Of a stretch of DNA of 64,000 nt, positions 57,962 to 64,000 are shown one piece after another. Source of the stretch: Hydrangea macrophylla (taxonomy: Eukaryota > Streptophyta > Magnoliopsida > Cornales > Hydrangeaceae); assembly GCA_033977485.1 (NCBI GenBank), contig CM066987.1, positions 50,099,033 to 50,163,032 on the forward strand. The letters run 5' to 3'. Position numbers and translations under genes: made by a program. The notes beneath the pieces are model-generated. The model made no database searches, was not told the DNA's origin, and saw nothing but the letters and a program-made list of their open reading frames with translations. The stretch's first letter is position 1; the number at the start of each line of letters is the position of its first letter.

Positions 57962-58718
57962 GCAAATCTTAAATTTTTGTCGCCCAAGGCTTGAAAATAG
58001 ATACTTGTGCGGAATGCGGTGCGTAAATGAATGTCGTCCGGTTTGCTCCCCTGTATAAGAAATTGGTTACATGTTGGCTTTTTAAAATTAATTTAAGTTC
58101 AGGTTTAATAGCATGTCTTAGCTATTATTCTATAAATATGATCTTCCTTTCTATTTTATATACAAATATCTTCTCCAGTTTTGGTGTAATTTTGAGCACT
58201 CATATTCTTCCAATTCGAGTGTACATTTGGAAAAAATTGATTGCTGAATTCTGGAGAGCATAGCGCTAGGACCTTTTGCATCGAGTCATTGACTCCGTGT
58301 TTGGTCATGTGTTTTCAATTACTAGTTTGTTTTTTAAAACTGGTTTAAGTTCAGGTTTAATAGCATGACTATTGAGCAGTCAGATTGATGTTTAAGCTTT
58401 TGTCCTATAAAGATGATCTTCCTTTTTGTTTTATATGCACACACCTCCTCTGGTTTTAGAGCATTTCTGAGTACTCAATATATTCTTCTAATTCGAGTCC
58501 ATGGTTGGAAAAAACTGATTGCTGAATCCTAGAGAACAAAGCATTGAAATCTCGATAGTCATTGACCGCTCCGAGGGGTGGTTTTTTTTTTTTAATGATT
58601 GTGCAAACTATTGCATGTCGCAATCAGATTCAAATCAGTATCCTTTCTATTTTCCAACATTTCCTACTTGTGCTTATAGTATACTTGTTAGCCTTGAATT
58701 TCTTCAAGGCATTATTTA
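57360..58718. other. Noncoding DNA with (GT)9-G30 and a diverged duplication
   Basis: A (GT)n run at 57913-57930 joins a 30-base G run (57931-57960). About 190-220 bp at 58069-58258 recurs, diverged, at 58325-58545 (shared TTAAGTTCAGGTTTAATAGC). 57470-57740 looks like LTR leader sequence (GTCGCCGGAAAAATGATG) but has no partner here. No gene recognised. Confidence 0.5.
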
Positions 58719-59934
58719 TGTTTGTTTTGATGATGACAAATCTATTGATAATAACATGCTCTTATTTGTTCTATTCTAATCTATTATCAAGTTATTTTCA
58801 TTGTGCTAATCTTTTGAATTATTTACTTAAATATTCTAACTTTGTTTGAGTTCAGGAGATAGCATTATGAAGCCTAAGAGTGATGGAGCTCAACAATGAT
58901 CAAGCTTGAAGACTTAAAGATTTTCATCCTTGGTTAAAGACTTGGCTTTACTTTAAAGGCATCTTGATCAATCACTCATAGGAGCTCAAGTAACATTAGT
59001 TGGATAAAGGCTTAAAACTTTGATAAAAGAATCAAAACAAGAAAACTATTTTTCACTGGAAACACAGTCGACTGGATCGATTCTCCGGTCTACTGGACCC
59101 CTGAAAGTTCAGTCGACCGAATGTGAAACTAGTCGATTGGTTTGTGTTTTGAAATCATAGGTTCAGCTTTGCAGCCTTCAGTTGATCGGGCCCATCCATC
59201 AGTCGACTGTTTTGATGGTGCGTTTCAAAAGGTTTGAAAAAGCAGTCGACTGGATTGCGCAGAACAGAAGCAACGACTAGTTTTCTGAAAGGCCTTTTAT
59301 TTACCACTTTGCCACTAATGGCTATAATCTTTCAAGGCCTATAAGTACATGTTTTTCCAAACCATTTAAGGTTGATCAATCTATTGAAAAACATCACTTG
59401 AATCACACAACTTGTTGATCTTTAATCATTCACATTTAAGCCTTAGTTGTGTAAGTTAATCAATTTGCTCTAGTTCTTCATTTGGATTTCCTTGAGAGAG
59501 CAAATTGTAGTGAGCTTTTAATTGTATCCATCCACTCTAGAGAGAAAGAGCTCAATTTGTAATTCAAATCATTTGTAAAGAGTGAGGGTTAGTAACCCTT
59601 GTGTGCAAAGAAGATGTGTTCTTCTTTGGGAGAGATTGAAGGCTCTTGTAACAGTTTGGTGCACACCCGTAAAGTGTATCAAGATGGTTTGATCTACTCC
59701 CGTAAGTAAGTCGATAATGGAATCCTCAAGAGGTGTTCTTAAGGGGTGGACGTATGCTGCGGTGTGCGGATTGTCGAACTACTTGAAAACTCAGTTGACA
59801 AGTGTCTCTTTCCTTCTCTCTTTACTTTATTATTTGTGATTGTGTTTAATTTTATTTTAAATTTTAAAAAGGTTAATTTTTTACTAAAATCTTATTCAAC
59901 CCTTCTAAAGTTTCCATTTCAGGCAAACAATACT
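58719..59934 (+). mobile_element. Sirevirus-like (Ty1/copia) solo LTR
   Basis: The start TGTTTGTTTTGATGATGAC and the end block (CCTCAAGAGGTGTTCTTAAG, GGTGGACGTATGCTGCG, CAGTTGACAAG, ATTCAACCCTTCTAAAG) are the pattern of SIRE/Maximus LTRs. Flanks ATTTA on both sides (58714-58718, 59935-59939) suggest the ends, giving TG...CT; a TG...CA end at 59929 is an alternative without a target duplication. TATA-like TATAAGTA at 59340-59347. No internal region, so a solo LTR. Confidence 0.65.
59065..59253. repeat. CAGTCGACTGG array in the Sirevirus-like LTR
   Basis: Seven copies of varying quality (CAGTCGACTGG, CGGTCTACTGG, CAGTCGACCGA, TAGTCGATTGG, CAGTTGATCGG, CAGTCGACTGT, CAGTCGACTGG), about 85 bp upstream of the TATA-like box. 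Confidence 0.88.
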
Positions 59935-59939
59935 ATTTA

Positions 59940-60288
59940 TAGCCATATATATATATATATATAGTCTAAGACTCTAAGCAAGCTGATCCTTTCTCTTTCT
60001 TATTATTATAGCTGACAGATTCTATCTAGGAGAATCTTGCCACCTCCGGCTTGAGTTAAGATGTGAATGAAGATCTGCTAGAGAATTTTGCCAATCATTC
60101 TTATCCTACCCACCAATCTAACAGTTGTTCTAATTCAAATTTTACCAATCTTGGCCATCTCCTGATTGGAGTGTACGGTTAGAATTATTTACCCTTGTGT
60201 AATATATATGCATTGTATGCATAACCCAATTCTTTTACTACAAGTGTGCTTATATGTATAATAAACTGTGTGCATGTTGTATAACTTC
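59940..60288. other. Noncoding AT-rich DNA
   Basis: (AT)n at 59945-59962; no gene or repeat boundary seen. Confidence 0.6.
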
Positions 60289-60710
60289 TAATCCCTCCAT
60301 CACTTTTTGAGTCCACTTTTGAAAACTCAAATTTTTAAGGGGATAAAAAGAATTTACACATACTTTTCAAAATTGCCCTTAATTATTACAATAATTTTTT
60401 AGTTTAGAATTCAATGAAGGGTAGTTTTGTAAAGTAAGTAAAAATTGTATACCAATTTAGGAAAGTAGACACTAATTTTGGGATATCCCAAAATGCAGGG
60501 CCGGCCCTGGGCTAAAGCCGGGAAAGCGGCCGCTTTGGGCCCCGAGATATTTAGCTAATTTAAGGATCCCATTTTTTATATTAACTTTGCATTTCTATAT
60601 TGGGGCCTTATAAAAACCTTACTATAACATAGCCTAATAAAGACCCCAACCCAACCTAAAATGACCCAAAATTTTCACATATAAAACTACAAAGCTAAGC
60701 CCAAACAAAC

Positions 60711-62853
60711 TGACACGACCCATCCCACTACGCGTGGAAATAGGACACGTGGCACGCCACCAAGGCTCATCCAAACAACAATATAGCTTTACGCAGTGGA
60801 AAGAACTGTAAAACAACCCTGGGTAGTTTAAAACTTAGGAAACATTCCCCTCTGAGTTGCAAAATACATTGAAATTAGAGTCATAAAAAGTTTTGGCCAA
60901 GTGAAAACGCATTCAAAATAAAATAGTTTTGAAAACAGAGGTTCAGTCGACTGCCCCGTCGACTGAACTAGGGTCCAGTCGACTGCTCCGTCGACTGTGT
61001 TAAGCAGAACCAAAAATACATCATGTTGCAAAGGAGTCCAGTCGACTGATCTGGGGATCCAGTCGACTGCTTTTCAAATAATGGAAGCAGTGGCTAAAAT
61101 AACCAGTGTTCAGTCGACTGCCCAAGGGGTCCAGTCGACTGCTTTTCTATTATTCACTTTCAGTGTCTCCAACACACGAGATCCAGTCGACTGGTCCAGG
61201 GTCCAGTCGACTGCTCCCCTGCTGACAGCCCTGTATTGAAATATTAACAACTCATGCCTCTCAACACCCACAATAGGTACAACCATAACTGATTACAACA
61301 TATTAAAACACAGTTACATGCGTTCAATTACAAGATTTCAACACTGAGAAGCTAATCCATGTTTCTAATACAACATACTACAATATTCAAATCCTTATAC
61401 AAGTTTTTGGATTAAAACAAAACATTTACAAAGGTGATCCCCCGGCGTTCATCGGCCTCACTCCACACACTTCTTCTTGTCTTTCTTCTTACCTGCAATG
61501 GAGTACATCTCCACTGCTCAGCTATATGCTGAGCGTACAATTCTAAATGTATGCTTATATGACAATTCATGGTTTAAGCATCTAAAACACATAGAAATAG
61601 TCTCCGGGGTGAGTGGTACGCATTCATCCGGTCGATGCCGTAGGAGGCCCACCTCTCCCACGCATCTCGTACACTGGTTGGGTCTTTCTCCATACCAGGT
61701 ACCGTGTACTGGTTGGGCCCACCTCCAATCCATACACAACCACAAATTCCAATTCCAACAAGATCACAATCCTCAAGGTTCGAGGAGCTTACTCCGAATG
61801 AATTTGCACCAAACTCCCCTTTGACCCAAGTAGACACATAACATGCTCACATAAACAGTTATACGTGCTTTTATTATAATTTCACGTGCATAATTAACGG
61901 GCCTAACTAACACATGAATTTCGCCCGGATCCAAGAATATCAAAAGTGATGTCCAAAACATGAAAATCCATATATTTCATAGATCTAGAATTCATACCTC
62001 GTGCGAATCTCTTCAAACTTTGAAGGATCGTCTAGGGGGCTAAATAATCGTCGGATTTCGAATTTGGTACGATTCCTATAAGTTTTACCTGATTTTTCCC
62101 AAAAGTCCAAAATTAAGATTTTTACAAAACTTAGCCAAACATGACCTAAGTAGTATCAAAACGTAGGTCTTACCTCCACGAGTTCAAATCTTGAATTTGG
62201 AGAAAAACTGACGGACGAACGGTCGTCGATCGGCGTCGCAAAGCCCGTGGCCACCAAATCTCCTTTCTCTCACCTCTCTCTAGATATTTGTGAGTTTGGA
62301 TGAGATTTGAAATCTCATACTCATCTATATATAGGCAAGTTTTCGGGGAATTACGTTCACCTCCCCGCAAGTTTCTCAAAACTTCTAATTAGCTCTCGAA
62401 ACTTCGCACACGTTCATTTTATAACTTTACGAGTGAAAATTATAAATTTCAAAAGTTTTCAACTAAGTTTCGTTTGGGTCTAAAATAACGTCCGAAAACT
62501 ATATTCTGTGGAATCTCTACACAACCTACCTTTTTCAATTAACGTATCACTCACGTTCTCACCACAGTTCTCAAATCGATATATAACAATATCAAAGATA
62601 ACCACAATTTACCAATACAGGTAAAATTACTATTCACAAAATACCAGATAAAGTCATATAACATTTAAGTCATATAAATGTCATTTAATCATGCCAATGC
62701 AACAGGCGTTACCAAGTCTTCGTGTCTCCACTAGACACCTCACCGTTGACTCACGTCAACTCAACTCAATCAAATTATTAATAACATTAATAATTCCACA
62801 AATCTCAATTTATGCATGTTTTAAAACCATGAAATTCTGGAACGGGTGTGACA
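60711..62853 (-). mobile_element. Solo LTR related to family A (A')
   Basis: TGTCACACCCG... to ...GGGTCGTGTCA on the minus strand, perfect target duplication CAAAC (60706-60710, 62854-62858). Clearly related to family-A LTRs in order of blocks (TATA, CTCCCCGCAAG, GACGAACGGTCGTCG, end near GGCACGCCACC) but with canonical TG ends. The frames at 61477-61837 have no recognised domain. Confidence 0.92.
60944..61213. repeat. CAGTCGACTG array (10 copies), A' solo LTR
   Basis: Ten copies, two starting CCGTCGACTG, with GGGTC/GGATC linkers as in family A. Confidence 0.95.
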
Positions 62854-63363
62854 CAAACCCTCTAGAATAAGACTATATTTTTTTGCTAGAGAGAATAAGA
62901 CTATAATTTTTTTCACTATTAAAAAAAAAAAGACTAGTTGATCAACTCAATAGTGGGATACACTTTAAAAATAAAAAAGAAAAATAAATTAGTGTACCGA
63001 AAAAATGTAAGAAAATTAGGTTTTTCTCGATTCCCCAAATTCTTTTTAGTTTTAGCCCAAACAAACCCTCCAGCTGTAAGTTGTTTTCAATTTATAGCTT
63101 GGTTTTAAATTATTGGTTGTTCAAATAAGTATTTAATTATGCTGCAAGTTGTTAGTACATTTTGCAATGTGACATTGAAAACCAATATATACGCATAATT
63201 ATGTATACATAGACTCCAAAAAAAAATCTTCGGGGGACGCTGCCCCCGAATGCCCGTATAACCACATGCCCCATTTTAAAATTTTGCTTTGGGCCCTCTA
63301 AAGCTCAGGACCGACCCTACTAAAATGAAATATAGGACTCAAAAAAAAGGGATAGAGGGAGTA

Positions 63364-64000
63364 CATCTTTCCAATCCCAAAATTGTTTATTATTATTTAT
63401 TATTATTATAACTGTATATACATATTTAAGGGTATTATAGTTATTTTTACGCACAAGACTCACTTCTATTAGTTCGAAACACCGTATATACCACCCAATT
63501 GAGGTAGTGCTATCAAACTGTACAATAATTTTCTCATGCCTAAGACACCTAAATCTATCTAAAAACCCAAGTTGTCAACACCTCTTTCAAGGGCTCTCCC
63601 CTAGTTTGGGAGAGACCTGGGCTTTCTTGTTTTGTCAGTTGTCCCTCCCTAGGAGGGTGTCGTACCTCTTTATGAGAGTTTGGTCCCTTTCTTTTTGAGG
63701 GGTTTTTTTTTGTTTTTTTTTGTTTGATGGTTTGGTTTTCCATTCTAGATAGATCTCTTTCATCTCCACGTGCTACGGTTAGATCCGGCTACTCCTCTTC
63801 ACAGATGCAGTTTTATCCTTTCAGATTTGGCAATTTACTCATTTAAATCTGGCACTGTCTTCATCAGATTTGACTTTTTTTCCACCTAATTTGGCATTTT
63901 AGTGAGGTCTTTTCACTATGATGATGAGATTTGAGGTGATCTCTATTATGGATTATTTTGGTGGCTTTCTCCCTTAGTCGATTCAGTCTTGAGCTACGTT
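63364..64000. other. Right edge, noncoding
   Basis: (TTA)n near 63391, the near-palindrome GGCTCTCCCCTAGTTTGGGAG at 63591, T-rich tracts, and a repeated (C/A)AGATTTGGCA-like motif at about 63820-63890. No protein domain. Confidence 0.5.

Larger units (their letters stand above)
60496..63319. mobile_element. hAT-type nonautonomous element carrying an A-like solo LTR
   Basis: CAGGGCCGGCCCTGGGCTAA at the left and (inverted) TAGGGTCGGTCCTGAGCTTT at the right, CCAAAATG/CTAAAATG as an 8-bp target duplication with one mismatch (60488-60495, 63320-63327). About 0.68 kb without the LTR; no transposase. Confidence 0.85.
60291..63361. mobile_element. Stowaway-like MITE carrying a hAT element
   Basis: Ends ATCCCTCCATCACTTTTTGA and ...CAAAAAAAAGGGATAGAGGGAG, TA flanks (60289-60290, 63362-63363). 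Without the insert about 240 bp. Confidence 0.8.

Noticed and set aside
57855..58058. 67-codon frame with a Gly run
   Set aside because: Produced by the (GT)n-G30 tract.
61477..61837. Overlapping frames of 75-115 codons on both strands
   Set aside because: Inside the A' solo LTR and aligned with noncoding parts of family A LTRs; overlapping frames on both strands suggest chance.

Overview
The window looks like intergenic, TE-saturated nuclear DNA of a flowering plant, probably a dicot, although nothing in it fixes a species. It is AT-rich, carries plant-type Ty3/gypsy and Ty1/copia polyproteins, many plant MITEs, a tRNA-like SINE and Helitron-like ends, and I see no host gene. Most coding regions are broken by stops and frameshifts.

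Layout. 1-806 is the end of a Ty3/gypsy chromovirus integrase. It is cut by a minus-strand piece of family A (LTR 807-2843, integrase end 2844-3555). A broken family-B LTR follows (3551-5188). Element C is a chromovirus on the plus strand, about 5189-9680 plus 29726-32999. It is split by element D, a Ty1/copia element on the minus strand (9681-29725, near-matching 5-bp TSD). D is split inside its gag by element E, an Athila-like element that has gag and protease but no reverse transcriptase (14604-25976, perfect TSD catat). E's 5' LTR is split by a 3.0-kb family-B solo LTR (22232-25262). This is a four-level nest.

33-41.7 kb is a field of small DNA transposons with readable target-site duplications (hAT, MULE, Stowaway, a TTA-flanked type), a SINE, and a Helitron-like element holding a copia solo LTR. 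41756-50593 is a nearly complete family-A chromovirus with perfect TSD ggcat and about 30 LTR-LTR differences, so it is fairly young. 51-63.4 kb holds a 1.77-kb MULE-like element, a solo LTR with TGAT...ATCA ends (family F), three Stowaway-like MITEs each invaded by another element, a Sirevirus-like LTR, and an A-like solo LTR (A') inside a hAT element inside a Stowaway-like MITE.

Main observation. Nearly every LTR family here carries its own array of a short CpG-containing palindrome: CAGTCGACTG in A, A' and the Sirevirus-like LTR; TCGATCGA in D; CAATCGATTG in C; GGATCGATCTG in F; CGCGCGAGCG in B and E. In D, E, F, the Sirevirus-like LTR and one of C's two arrays, the array lies just upstream of a TATA-like box. 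The two LTRs of the intact A element differ by one array unit. These arrays look like a recurrent, actively changing cis-module of plant LTRs, shared across otherwise unrelated lineages.
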